A stretch of 60,239 nt of DNA. Source: Sharpea azabuensis DSM 18934. Its GTDB lineage: Bacteria > Bacillota_I > Bacilli_A > Erysipelotrichales > Coprobacillaceae. Below the pieces are notes generated by a model that was not told the origin of the DNA, ran no database searches, and saw only the letters and a program-made list of their open reading frames with translations. Shown piece by piece: positions 9,212-17,682 of this stretch. The stretch is from contig NZ_JNKU01000010.1 of NCBI RefSeq assembly GCF_000702165.1, forward strand, positions 1 through 60,239, given 5' to 3'. Positions within the stretch are counted from its first letter, which is position 1, and each line of letters starts with the position of its first letter. The position numbers and the translations under genes were made by a program.

Positions 9212-10165
9212 ATGAGTAAAATTTCCAAGCCAATGAAGTCCGCCCAGGATCTTATTGAACATATGAAAAGCAAAGGAATCACGTTCAATATTGTTTCTCC
9301 AGAAAATGCTGTTCGGTACATGGAAGATAATAATAACTATTTCCGTGTGGCATCTTACCGCAAGAATTATAATAAGCAGCTTGATTCAAATCAAAAGCCA
9401 GTAGACAAATATATAAATTTGGATTTTGGATATCTTCAGGATCTTGCTATTATTGATATGGAACTGAGTTATACATTTATCCAACTTACACTTGATGTTG
9501 AACATTTTGCAAAAATGGACCTTCTGAAAGCGATTGAAAATCATAACGAAGATGGCTATCAAATTGTTTCGGATTTTCTAAATTCTCTCAGCCACAACAG
9601 AAGAGAACATATTGAATCCGAATTACGTCAAAATCAAAGTAGTAATTACACAAAAGACATCTATAATAAGTATTCGTCTGATTTCCCTGTTTGGGTTTTT
9701 CTGGAACTTCTTCCTTTTGGTGCAATCCTTGATTTTTATCACTTCTGTGCTAAACGTTATCAATCTAAACAGATGAACAATCGCTTTTACATTATGCTAC
9801 GATGCAAAAATGTACGGAATGCCTGCGCTCACAATGACTGCTTCATCAATGATCTCCACAAAAATACGGCAGCATATCCGGCTAAGTATACAGTGAATAA
9901 AGAATTATCAAAAATTCAATCGCTTTCACGTGATTCCCGTATGAATCGTATGGGAAATGAGCGGATTCAGGAACTAATATATGTTCTCTACATCCATAAT
10001 GACATTGTAACCAGTAAGGGAGTTCATAATAAAGCTGCCCAAAAATTACATGCGTTTAAAGAACGTATGATGAAGCACACTGAGTACTATAATTCAAATC
10101 AGTTGATCACTGCAAATTTTGATTTTTTGAAACTGGTTATTGACAGCTGGTTCTCCATCGGCTAA
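9212..10165 (+). CDS. Abi_2/AbiF-type abortive infection protein (HEPN RNase)
   Basis: 317 residues (324 if the upstream ATG at 9191 is used; AAGGAG lies 12 bases before 9212, inside the longer reading). The N-terminus SKPMKSAQDLIEHMKSKGI, the YFRVASYRKNY segment and the later KNVRNACAHND match the Abi_2 family (AbiD/AbiF). RNACAH fits the RX4H catalytic motif of HEPN RNases. AbiF-type proteins act as RNA-cleaving toxins that arrest infected cells and are known to be paired with a small structured RNA. Here a promoter-driven structured RNA follows directly. The surroundings (pseudogene, IS remnant) mark this as an acquired island. Confidence 0.85.
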   Translation: MSKISKPMKSAQDLIEHMKSKGITFNIVSPENAVRYMEDNNNYFRVASYRKNYNKQLDSNQKPVDKYINLDFGYLQDLAIIDMELSYTFIQLTLDVEHFAKMDLLKAIENHNEDGYQIVSDFLNSLSHNRREHIESELRQNQSSNYTKDIYNKYSSDFPVWVFLELLPFGAILDFYHFCAKRYQSKQMNNRFYIMLRCKNVRNACAHNDCFINDLHKNTAAYPAKYTVNKELSKIQSLSRDSRMNRMGNERIQELIYVLYIHNDIVTSKGVHNKAAQKLHAFKERMMKHTEYYNSNQLITANFDFLKLVIDSWFSIG

Positions 10166-10168
10166 ACT
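10140..10168 (+). promoter_or_regulatory. Promoter inside the 3' end of the Abi gene
   Basis: TTGACA (10140-10145), a 17-base spacer, TAAACT (10163-10168). The -35 is consensus and the spacing ideal. It would start transcription near 10174, just past the Abi stop codon, into the structured RNA and not into any reading frame. Confidence 0.65.
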
Positions 10169-10283
10169 AGGTGTACGTCGAAAAAGCAGAAATGCTTTTG
10201 TAAGGGCTCTATCGAAAGATCGGGCCCTATTTTTCTGCCTCAAATATCCTTCAGGGCACTATCGTTGCACCTGGAGTTTTTTT
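10169..10283 (+). ncRNA. Structured RNA downstream of the Abi gene, candidate RNA antitoxin
   Basis: About 115 bases with no reading frame. Hairpin A: AAAAGCA-GAAA-TGCTTTT (10182-10199). Hairpin B: AGGGCTCTATC-GAAA-GATCGGGCCCT (10203-10228), one mismatch and one wobble. Both have GNRA loops. AGGTGTACG (10169-10177) can pair with CGTTGCACCT (10263-10272) with a bulge, closing the whole fold, and a seven-T run follows (10277-10283). GCAGAAA (186-192) is also complementary to TTTCTGC (about 10232-10238), allowing an alternative helix or pseudoknot. AbiF-family toxins have known partner RNAs (abiF RNA motif); identity with that family is inferred, not tested. Confidence 0.65.
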
Positions 10284-10540
10284 AGCGTCACGAAACTGTC
10301 ACACGATTGATTAATCTATCGGCGAATGTGCTACCTAAACATCAATGGACATTATGAAGCTACGAAAAAGCGTCCTATTTATCAGAATTGTCTAGCAAAT
10401 AGAGTGTGTTTCAATTTATTACTGGCAGTATTAGCAAGACTTATTACGAAAGCTGGAAGCGATTGCTTGTTTTCCCCAAAATTTTACTATATTAGGTCTG
10501 CTTTCGATACAAACTCACGATTGCCCTGAACTCGCATTTT

Positions 10541-10794
10541 TCAGCTATTTTTGCCACTCCCCCCTGTGTCTTTCATCCCTAAAAGTCTGGAAAGCATCCC
10601 TCCCACACCAACACTGCTGCCTATGTATAGGCAGCCATCTGCATTTGAATCGGGAATGCCAACGTAAGCGCATTAACCACATATTCACCAGTTTCCTCGA
10701 GATTAAGGATTTCCGGCATCCTGGAAACAAACATGCTGTCCACAATGTTATACATAGCCTGAAGCACAATAAACACGATGATTGGAATACCCAT
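10541..10794 (-). pseudogene. MATE-family efflux transporter fragment
   Basis: Minus-strand reading gives MGIPIIVFIVLQAMYNIVDS then MFVSR...GEYVVNALTLAFPIQMQMAAY, typical of the first two helices of MATE (NorM-type) cation/drug antiporters. After this a two-base frameshift occurs; shifting frame restores SSVGVGGMLSRLLGMKD, the next conserved MATE segment, then a stop. The N-terminal residues and the remaining C-terminal three quarters or so are missing. The left neighbour is unassigned sequence and the right edge abuts the IS remnant. Confidence 0.7.
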
Positions 10795-11120
10795 CTTTAT
10801 CAGGACGGGTGGGACACTGTATCGATAATAGACCAGTAGAATCCTTTCAGGGATTCATCAAGGATATGGCCAAGGTTCTGTTTGGCAAGGCACATACCTA
10901 TGAAGAAGCTGCAGAGATCATTTATAGGATATATGAATACTATATCTACAGATATCCACAGAAACGTTTTCATGAGAAGACTGCAAATCAGGTAAGACAG
11001 GATGTACTGACTGCAGTTACACCAAAACAATATCCAATTGCACCAAACAGAAGAATAGAACGATTCTGGGAAGGGATTGAGAAGAGCAAAGCAAAACACC
11101 AGGCGCAAGCACAACAATAA
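10795..11120 (+). pseudogene. IS3-like transposase, C-terminal remnant
   Basis: The frame reads LSGRVGHCIDNRPVESFQGF then IKDMAKVL...YEEAAEIIYRIYEYYIYRYPQKR, the last part of a DDE integrase-core transposase: the DN and ESF/Q..K segment correspond to the final catalytic region of IS3-type enzymes. The N-terminal DNA-binding part and first catalytic Asp residues are absent, and it starts directly at the end of the MATE fragment, so only a remnant is left. Confidence 0.6.
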
Positions 11121-11177
11121 AAAAACAAGGCCAAATCTAATTGACCTTGCTTGGTAGTTATTTTAAATAATTTTCAC

Positions 11178-11197
11178 TGTCTACTTGACAGGGGGCA
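11178..11197. repeat. Probable IS terminal inverted repeat
   Basis: TGTCTACTTGACAGGGGGCA lies 58 bases after the transposase remnant stop. Ends of this type (TGCCCCC...GACA) are typical of IS3/IS150-like elements. No matching partner is found to the left, consistent with a truncated element. Confidence 0.4.
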
Positions 11198-11224
11198 TAT
11201 CAAAATTCGTTCTTTTCTAAGTAT

Positions 11225-13168
11225 TTAGATATCTAAGGCTGCATGATATCCCCAATATACAGCATTTGTGATTGTTGATACTTTTGCTGCATCACCAATA
11301 ACTCGTACAAATGGAGCTGTATCCTGCAATTCTTCTACTGTCTTTGTAGTAGAGCGCTGGCCTAAGGCACAGATGACTGTTGTACCTTCAATAGTCACTT
11401 TATTGCCATCTTTGTCTTCGCAAAGAATACCATTTGGTGTGACTTCTAAGCCCTTTAAGCCTGTATGTGCCTGCACATACTTATCCACCTGAGCTAAAAG
11501 CAATGGACGATGACGGATATTGGCATCAGGAGCAAGCTGATCGCGCATTTCCACAAGCTCAACATGCTTTCCTTCCATGCCTAGATGAATAGCACATTCA
11601 CATCCCGCTAAGCCACCACCAAAGACAACAACATGATCAGTTACTTTATCTTTTTCTTTATAATAATTATTAACAACAATGACATTATCACCCTTTAAGC
11701 CTGGAATAGGTGGTACGAGTGGTGTTGATCCTGTGGCAATGATAACGGCATATGGGTTTTCTTTTTCAATTAATTCCTTTGTCGCTTCAGTATTCATTTT
11801 GAAAGTGACACCTGCTCTTTTTGCCAGCAAGGCATAAGTGCCTGATAGTTCATACATCTCATGCTTAAATGAAATAGCTTGTTCACTCTTAAGAATACCA
11901 CCAAGCTCATTTTCCTTTTCATATAGAGTAACATCATGGCCACGTCTTGCAGCTGTATAAGCAGCATAGAGTCCACCAGGACCACCACCTACAATAACAA
12001 CCTTACGTTTTGTTGGAGCTTTTTGAATTTCATCGCCTTCCATTTCACGGCCAATTAATGGATTGACAGTACAACGACGTGTTGAAGTTGCTGCTCTTTC
12101 TGCCATACATGTAAAGCATCTTAAGCACTTTACGATTTCTTCAGGACGGTTTTCTACAACTTTACGTGGTAGGAATGGATCAGCCAAAAGTGCTCTTGCC
12201 ATATAAACAATATCGGCTTTACCAGAAGCAATAATCTCTTCTAATTGTTCAGGATCATTAAGACCACCAATAGTCGCTACTGGTTTAGAGACATGTTTCT
12301 TAATTTCGGCTGCCAAGAACACATTACGGCCATGTTCTTCAAACATTGAAGGATGTGTAATACCAAATGTCTTTTGATAAGTACCTGCTGAGACATGAAT
12401 AATATCAACATAGGGTTCAATCATTTTAGCTATCTCAACACCATCTTCTAAACCATATCCACCTTCAGTAAACTCACTGCCACTCATACGGAATTCAATG
12501 AGGAAATCAGGACCAACAGCTTCTCTTACTGATTTCAAAACGCGAATCGCAAAACGACAACGATTTTCTAAAGATCCTCCATATTCATCTTCACGATGAT
12601 TGAAAAGTGGTGAAAGGAACTGGTTAATTAACCAGCCATGTCCGCCATGAATCATTACCATTTCAAAACCAGCTCTTTTTGCTAGACTTGCGACATGACC
12701 ATAGGCATGAACAATTTCTGTAATCAATTCTTCATCCAGTGCTTTAACCTTTACGCCATCAGCTCTCACTGTATCGCATGGACCATATTGTACAAGTTCA
12801 TGTTGTTTTGTTTTATCAGTCATATATGTGCCTGCAAACATGCCTGAATGAGAAAGCTCAAGTGATGGAATTGCGCCATGTCTTCTGATTGCATCAGCAG
12901 CATATGTTGCGCCTGCTAAAGAGTTTAAAATAGATTCATCTAAACGATAGGCATGTGAGCCATCTGTTTTATGAACCATACATTCTGATACAGTAACGGC
13001 TGCCGCACCGCCCTTAGCTCTTAATTCATAAAAAGCTGTAGACTTAGGTCCGATACAACCATCATTTGTAATATCAGTACCTCCCATTGGTGCTGAGAAC
13101 ATGCGATTTCTAAATGTTTTTCGTCCAATTGTAATCGGACTAGATAAATGTTTATACTGTCTTTCCAT
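11225..13168 (-). CDS. NADH:flavin oxidoreductase/2-enoate reductase family ene-reductase
   Basis: 647-residue multidomain flavoenzyme: N-terminal FMN TIM-barrel of the old yellow enzyme type (GRKTFRNRMFSAPMG; HGGHGWLINQFLSPLFNHR), a 4Fe-4S site CLRCFTC...RRCTVNP (C-x2-C-x2-C-x11-C), then FAD (VVIVGGGPGGLYAAY) and NAD(P) (VVVFGGGLAGCECAI) domains. Relatives include 2,4-dienoyl-CoA reductase, 2-enoate reductase, BaiCD/BaiH and gut steroid or drug ene-reductases. The substrate is unknown. It directly follows an MFS gene (1-base overlap), under a promoter carrying a palindrome that fits PadR, so the substrate is probably an imported or exported small molecule. Confidence 0.88.
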   Translation of the reverse strand: MERQYKHLSSPITIGRKTFRNRMFSAPMGGTDITNDGCIGPKSTAFYELRAKGGAAAVTVSECMVHKTDGSHAYRLDESILNSLAGATYAADAIRRHGAIPSLELSHSGMFAGTYMTDKTKQHELVQYGPCDTVRADGVKVKALDEELITEIVHAYGHVASLAKRAGFEMVMIHGGHGWLINQFLSPLFNHREDEYGGSLENRCRFAIRVLKSVREAVGPDFLIEFRMSGSEFTEGGYGLEDGVEIAKMIEPYVDIIHVSAGTYQKTFGITHPSMFEEHGRNVFLAAEIKKHVSKPVATIGGLNDPEQLEEIIASGKADIVYMARALLADPFLPRKVVENRPEEIVKCLRCFTCMAERAATSTRRCTVNPLIGREMEGDEIQKAPTKRKVVIVGGGPGGLYAAYTAARRGHDVTLYEKENELGGILKSEQAISFKHEMYELSGTYALLAKRAGVTFKMNTEATKELIEKENPYAVIIATGSTPLVPPIPGLKGDNVIVVNNYYKEKDKVTDHVVVFGGGLAGCECAIHLGMEGKHVELVEMRDQLAPDANIRHRPLLLAQVDKYVQAHTGLKGLEVTPNGILCEDKDGNKVTIEGTTVICALGQRSTTKTVEELQDTAPFVRVIGDAAKVSTITNAVYWGYHAALDI

Positions 13169-14406
13169 TATTTTTCTCCCTCACTTTTCTTTAAAACAAC
13201 ACGATAACAGAATGTAAGAATAATCCCTGCGACATCAAATGCGAGAGCGATCAGGAATGCTCTCTGATAGGCACCATCAGTGGCAAAGACTTGACGCATC
13301 ACTGAAGGTCCAAAGTATCCAGCAAGCGCAAAACCAATAAACATAATGCCATAGTTCACAGAATTATTTTTTGCCCCAAAGCGGTCAACAGTAAATCCTG
13401 GGAAAACACCCATAAAGGAACCAAAGCAAATACCGACTACGGCAATACCACAATAGAATAAAGCAACAGCTCCAACCTTACAGAAATAAAGCGCACATAA
13501 TCCTGCCATCGAAAGGACTAAAGCACCTGTTAATGTATTAATACGACCAATCTTATCAGAAATAAACCCAGCAACAATACGTCCTAAAGCATTGAATAAA
13601 GCCAATACAGATACGGCAATAGCGGCACTGGCTGCTGTCATACCAATCATATTGATAGCCACACCACTCGCCTGAGAAATAATCATCATGCCCGAGAAAG
13701 CCCCACAAGTTAAAGTTAAAATCATGATATAGAAAATAGGTGTTTGAAGCATTTCTTTCCAGTTTTTGTCATTGCCATTACTCTTTACTGCTACTGGAGG
13801 TGTCCATCCTTCAGGCACAAAGTCAGCAGGACAAGGCTTTAAGAATAATGCGGAAACACAAACAATCACTAAGAATACTGCACCAACAATCTTAAATGCC
13901 ATTGTGACATCCGTTGTTGCAACAATAGCTGTCACAATAGGTGGTAAAATAACTGAACTTAGGCCATAGATTCCTGTTGTAATGCCACCAATCAAACCAC
14001 GTTTATCCTGGAAATACTTGACAGCTGTAGAAATCGTACTGCCATAAGCCATACCTAGTCCAAGACCACTAATAAGGCCATAAGTTACAATCAACATACC
14101 CACAGAATGAGCAAAGCCCGATGCAATAAGACCTAAACCAAACATCAAGCCACCAGTAAAGATAACTGCTTTAGGCCCAATCTTATCATTGAAGAAACCA
14201 CCACTAATCATTGTGATTGGCCCTACGGCATTCGCAATTGTATAAACAATTGCGAGATCACCAGTTGTTAGTGTTTTTCCTGCGAACTGCGATAAATAAG
14301 TTGCCATTGGTGACGCAAATACACTCCATGCATAGATTGATCCCAAGCACAAATTGATCAAACAGCATAGCACTAAATAAAACCATCGTTTTCTTGTAAG
14401 ATTCAT
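13168..14406 (-). CDS. MFS transporter, OFA (oxalate/formate antiporter-like) type
   Basis: 412 residues with 12 predicted helices; starts RKRWFYLVLCCLINLCLGSIYAWSVFASP, the hallmark of the OFA/monocarboxylate branch of MFS carriers. Motif A-like GRIVAGFISDKIGRINTL is visible after helix 8. First gene of the transporter/ene-reductase operon; TAATG overlap with the enzyme start. Together they suggest uptake of an unsaturated acid or ketone and its reduction. Preceded by AAAGGGAG and a strong promoter at 14462-14490. Confidence 0.85.
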   Translation of the reverse strand: MNLTRKRWFYLVLCCLINLCLGSIYAWSVFASPMATYLSQFAGKTLTTGDLAIVYTIANAVGPITMISGGFFNDKIGPKAVIFTGGLMFGLGLIASGFAHSVGMLIVTYGLISGLGLGMAYGSTISTAVKYFQDKRGLIGGITTGIYGLSSVILPPIVTAIVATTDVTMAFKIVGAVFLVIVCVSALFLKPCPADFVPEGWTPPVAVKSNGNDKNWKEMLQTPIFYIMILTLTCGAFSGMMIISQASGVAINMIGMTAASAAIAVSVLALFNALGRIVAGFISDKIGRINTLTGALVLSMAGLCALYFCKVGAVALFYCGIAVVGICFGSFMGVFPGFTVDRFGAKNNSVNYGIMFIGFALAGYFGPSVMRQVFATDGAYQRAFLIALAFDVAGIILTFCYRVVLKKSEGEK

Positions 14407-14427
14407 ACTTTTCTCCCTTTAATTATA

Positions 14428-14449
14428 CATTGTGATATTTTGCACAATG
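14428..14449. promoter_or_regulatory. Palindrome in the MFS operon leader
   Basis: CATTGTG-N8-CACAATG, perfect 7-bp arms, between the predicted start of transcription and the ribosome binding site of the MFS gene. A candidate second operator. Confidence 0.5.
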
Positions 14450-14461
14450 GTTGACGAGGCA

Positions 14462-14502
14462 ATTCTACTATGTATGTTTTAATATGTCAATATATACATA
14501 GT
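14462..14502 (-). promoter_or_regulatory. Promoter with overlapping PadR-type operator
   Basis: On the minus strand TTGACA (14485-14490), 17-base spacer, TAGAAT (14462-14467). A perfect 9-bp inverted repeat ACTATGTAT (14467-14475)/ATACATAGT (14494-14502) covers it, and inside it ATGT-N8-ACAT (14484-14499) matches the PadR family consensus. This points to repression of the transporter/ene-reductase operon by the adjacent PadR protein. Confidence 0.7.
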
Positions 14503-14525
14503 GAATTTTCTAACATATTTAAACA

Positions 14526-14557
14526 TGAAAAAAGATACAGATATTGCTTCTGTATCT
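14526..14557 (-). terminator. Rho-independent terminator of the PadR gene
   Basis: AGATACAG (14533-14540) pairs with CTGTATCT (14550-14557), followed on the minus strand by a T run. It separates padR from the MFS operon promoter. Confidence 0.8.
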
Positions 14558-14559
14558 CT

Positions 14560-15096
14560 CTATGCTTCTAATAATTCTATACACTTTTCAATCCATTCAA
14601 TCGTACTCTCTTCGCGTATAATTGCAGACATTAAGACAAGATAATCACCAAATGCATCTTCATCTTTTGTAGGAATATGAGTAAATTTCTGGAGTTGCTT
14701 TTGGAGGTGCTTTAAACGCTTGCGATGTTTTAAACGGTGATCCATGAAGAAGTCCAAGCGATCTTCTTCCTTCATGCTTTTTGAGAAAAAGACGCGCAAG
14801 CGGAAAGGATCTTTTGGTGTCTTAATAATATCTTCATCATCATTAAGCCACTCTAAGAAGTCTTTTTCACCAGCTTCAGTAATAGAATAAAGCTTACTAT
14901 CAGGGCCTTTTTCTGATTGTTTCATTGTATAGGTAATGGATCCCTCATTTGTAAGTTTTTTGAGTTCAGGATAAATCTGGCTATGATTGGCTGACCAGAA
15001 TTCATTCAAAGTTGATTCGAACTCTTGCATGAGATCATATCCTGTCATTGGTTTTTGTGCTAGCATTCCTAGTATTGCATATTTTAAAGTGCGCAT
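14560..15096 (-). CDS. PadR-family transcriptional regulator
   Basis: 178 residues: N-terminal winged helix typical of PadR (MRTLKYAILGMLAQKPMTGYDLMQEFE... SQIYPELKKLTNEGSI) followed by the Vir_AT_2-type C-terminal helical domain with basic coiled coil (DHRLKHRKRLKHLQKQLQKF). PadR proteins often respond to phenolic acids or drugs. It lies directly upstream of the MFS/ene-reductase operon whose promoter carries a PadR-consensus palindrome, so it is the likely local repressor. Confidence 0.88.
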   Translation of the reverse strand: MRTLKYAILGMLAQKPMTGYDLMQEFESTLNEFWSANHSQIYPELKKLTNEGSITYTMKQSEKGPDSKLYSITEAGEKDFLEWLNDDEDIIKTPKDPFRLRVFFSKSMKEEDRLDFFMDHRLKHRKRLKHLQKQLQKFTHIPTKDEDAFGDYLVLMSAIIREESTIEWIEKCIELLEA

Positions 15097-15194
15097 GTTT
15101 CACCTCGATGTACTTCTAGATTTATAGTGCCACAATTCATCTTTGAATGCAACAATAGAAACAAAGCTCTATTTTATAGAAGTGATATGCAAGT

Positions 15195-15224
15195 AAAAAC
15201 AGGCATGTTTACATACCTGCTTTT
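15195..15224 (-). terminator. Rho-independent terminator of the metal ATPase operon
   Basis: CAGGCATG (15200-15207) pairs with CATACCTG (15212-15219) with one wobble, with flanking A/T pairs and a minus-strand T run. Confidence 0.75.
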
Positions 15225-15229
15225 CACCT

Positions 15230-17116
15230 CTATTTTGCTTTAAGCGTACGCATAGAATTGAGGACACAGATGAAAGCAACGCCAACATCCGCAAATACTG
15301 CCCACCACATATTCGCAATACCTACAGCACCAAAGATCAGTGTCAGTATCTTAACGGCAATCGCAAAGATAATATTCACTTTCGCAATACTTACAGTCTT
15401 ATGGGCTATGCGCTTTGTCGTAGCCAGTTTATCGATATTGTCATCCATTAAAACAATATCCGCAGCTTCAATAGCAGCATCACTGCCCATTGAACCCATC
15501 GCAATACCTACATCACAGCGCGTTAAGACAGGCGCATCATTAATACCATCACCAACATATGCAACACGATGTTTGTCTGAAGATGTTTTAAGGATTTCTT
15601 CAACGGCATTGACTTTATCACCAGGCAGAAGCTCAGCACGTACTTCATCTACACCCAACTTCTTGGCGACACTTTCAGCGACACTTTTCTTGTCCCCTGT
15701 CAACATGACTATCTTTTCAATACCACTGTTCTTAAGATGTCTTAAGGCACTTACGGCATTATCCTTGATTTCATCAGCTATCAGGATTGTTCCAAGGAAA
15801 TCATGATCAGCACCAACATAAACAACTGTAGAGCTCTCATTCGTATTTTCAATATAAGGAATATCTTGTTCTTTCATGAGCTTGGCATTACCGACATAGA
15901 TTGTTTTGCCATTCACTTGACCACTCATACCCATACCAGTGATATTCTGAATATCCGTTACCTGATTCGGATTGATATTTAAGCCATAGATCACTGCTGC
16001 TTCTTTTATGGAAGAAGCTATTGGGTGGGTTGAAAGTGATTCAATTAATGCTGCTTCACGTAAGACTTGTTTCTTTGTAAGAATACTATTAGGAATAATA
16101 TCAACAACTGAGAATGTCCCCTTTGTCAATGTACCCGTCTTATCTGTGACAATCGTTGTTACATCATTAATAGCTTCTAGATAGTTTGAGCCCTTGACAA
16201 GGATCCCTTGCTTACTTGCAGCACCAATCCCACCAAAGAAAGAAAGTGGCACCGATACAACAATGGCACATGGGCATGATATGACAAGGAATGTACAAGC
16301 ACGATAAAGCCATTTGAGCCATTCACCTGTAATCAGTGATGGTACAATAGCCAGTACAATTGCCCCAATAACGACGGCTGGCGTATAGATACGGGCAAAC
16401 TTCGTAATGAAGTTCTCTGTCTTGGATTTCTTTTCGGCCGCATTTTCAACCATTTCTAGGATTTTAGAGACTGTAGAATCTTCATAAGCCTTGGTCGTCT
16501 GAATCTTCAGCAAGCCTTCGCCATTAATACTACCAGAATAGATTTCATCTCCCAGGGTTACACTTCTAGGCACACTTTCACCAGTAATAGCAGCCGTATT
16601 CACCATCGAGTGTCCTTCGACAACCTTACCATCAAGAGGAATCTTTTCCCCAGCCTTTACAACAACAATACTACCTACTTCTACATCATCAGGATCCATC
16701 GTCTCAATTTCACCATTTACTTCAACATGAGCTTCATCCGGCATAATATCCATTAAAGCAGTAATCGAACGTCTGCTCTTATCAACGGCATAATCCTGGA
16801 ACCATTCACCAACCTGGTAGAACAACATAACAGCTACGGCTTCGGCATTTTCACCTGTCGCAAAGGCACCTACTGTTGCTAATGTCATTAAGAATGATTC
16901 ATCAAAACCCTGAAAATTCTTAATAGCCAGCAACGCCTTTCTTACAACATTATGTCCAACAATAAAATAAGGCACTAAGAATAATAAAAACATATATAAG
17001 CGATTATTCCCTACTTGCGGTACAAGTTTTTCAATGGCAATAAGGCCAAAGAATAATACCAAACTCACAAGAATATCACGTAGATTTCTTTTCTGTCTTG
17101 GGTTCAAAGAACTCAT
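15230..17116 (-). CDS. Zn/Cd/Pb-type P1B ATPase exporter
   Basis: 628-residue heavy-metal translocating P-type ATPase. The metal site CPC is at about 280-282 (SCPCAIVVSVPLSF), the phosphorylation motif DKTGTLTKG at 324, TGES at 177-180, and GDGINDAPVL near the end. The last-helix FADVGVAFICVLNSMR has the Asp characteristic of P1B-2 (Zn2+/Cd2+/Pb2+) pumps. It has no N-terminal HMA domain; a separate HMA gene lies 14 bases upstream. It probably exports zinc or cadmium across the plasma membrane under control of the SmtB-like regulator. Confidence 0.9.
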   Translation of the reverse strand: MSSLNPRQKRNLRDILVSLVLFFGLIAIEKLVPQVGNNRLYMFLLFLVPYFIVGHNVVRKALLAIKNFQGFDESFLMTLATVGAFATGENAEAVAVMLFYQVGEWFQDYAVDKSRRSITALMDIMPDEAHVEVNGEIETMDPDDVEVGSIVVVKAGEKIPLDGKVVEGHSMVNTAAITGESVPRSVTLGDEIYSGSINGEGLLKIQTTKAYEDSTVSKILEMVENAAEKKSKTENFITKFARIYTPAVVIGAIVLAIVPSLITGEWLKWLYRACTFLVISCPCAIVVSVPLSFFGGIGAASKQGILVKGSNYLEAINDVTTIVTDKTGTLTKGTFSVVDIIPNSILTKKQVLREAALIESLSTHPIASSIKEAAVIYGLNINPNQVTDIQNITGMGMSGQVNGKTIYVGNAKLMKEQDIPYIENTNESSTVVYVGADHDFLGTILIADEIKDNAVSALRHLKNSGIEKIVMLTGDKKSVAESVAKKLGVDEVRAELLPGDKVNAVEEILKTSSDKHRVAYVGDGINDAPVLTRCDVGIAMGSMGSDAAIEAADIVLMDDNIDKLATTKRIAHKTVSIAKVNIIFAIAVKILTLIFGAVGIANMWWAVFADVGVAFICVLNSMRTLKAK

Positions 17117-17130
17117 AGAGATTCCCCCTT

Positions 17131-17346
17131 CTAAAGATAGAATTCACAATCAGGTTCTACTTTTTTACAAGCTTTCTGAACATTTTCTAAAACTTCATCC
17201 ATTCTTGCATCTTCTGCTTCAACCATCATCTTTTGTGTCATGAAAGTTACTTTGGCATCAATAACGCCATCAACTTTCTTTGCTGCATCTTCCATCTTGG
17301 CAGCACAGTTTGCACAATCAACATAGATCTTAAATTTCTTTTTCAT
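17131..17346 (-). CDS. Stand-alone HMA-domain metal-binding protein
   Basis: 71 residues forming one heavy-metal-associated ferredoxin-like fold: KIYVDCANCAAKMEDAAKKV carries the CxxC metal site (C-A-N-C). A cytosolic metal chaperone or detached N-terminal domain of the downstream ATPase, which lacks its own. The C-terminal PDCEFYL adds a third Cys. TAGGAG precedes the ATG; it lies 11 bases after the regulator gene. Confidence 0.87.
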   Translation of the reverse strand: MKKKFKIYVDCANCAAKMEDAAKKVDGVIDAKVTFMTQKMMVEAEDARMDEVLENVQKACKKVEPDCEFYL

Positions 17347-17357
17347 AATAATGTCTC

Positions 17358-17651
17358 CTATTCCTCTTCAATATGGTCTCTTCCCATTGCAATAATTGTC
17401 TTTACATGATCATCCGCAAGTGAATAATAAATGGCTTTGCCATCTCTTCTTGGCTTTACGAGTTTATTCGTCTTAAGTATGCTTAGGCTATGGCTAACAT
17501 TGGATTGGGTCATGTCAAGATCTTGTGTAAGTTCAGTAACGTTCTTTTCTCCATCCATGAGGGAGAAGAGAATTCTTAATCGTGTAGAATCACTAAAAAT
17601 CTTAAATAAATCGGCTAAATCAGTAATTTCTTCTTCCTGTATAGGCTTCAT
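17358..17651 (-). CDS. ArsR/SmtB-family metal-sensing repressor
   Basis: 97 residues with the ArsR winged helix (LRILFSLMDGEKNVTELTQD; TQSNVSHSLSILKTNKLV). The C-terminal helix holds D80-x-H82 and H93-x2-E96, spaced exactly as the alpha5 zinc site of SmtB (D, H, H, E), so a Zn/Co-type sensor is predicted, with no Cys-based Cd/Pb site seen. The start at 17651 is chosen because AAAGGAG stands 5 bases before it; an ATG 5 codons upstream overlaps that site. First gene of the regulator-HMA-ATPase operon. Confidence 0.88.
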   Translation of the reverse strand: MKPIQEEEITDLADLFKIFSDSTRLRILFSLMDGEKNVTELTQDLDMTQSNVSHSLSILKTNKLVKPRRDGKAIYYSLADDHVKTIIAMGRDHIEEE

Positions 17652-17682
17652 GAATACTCCTTTCATATGTTTGTCTCTTCAT

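Noticed and set aside
10326-10529. 67-codon plus-strand frame after the Abi RNA
   Set aside because: No ribosome binding site, odd composition, no family resemblance; lies in decayed sequence.
10545-10769. 74-codon minus-strand frame
   Set aside because: It is a shifted frame of the MATE pseudogene; the conserved residues read in the other frames.
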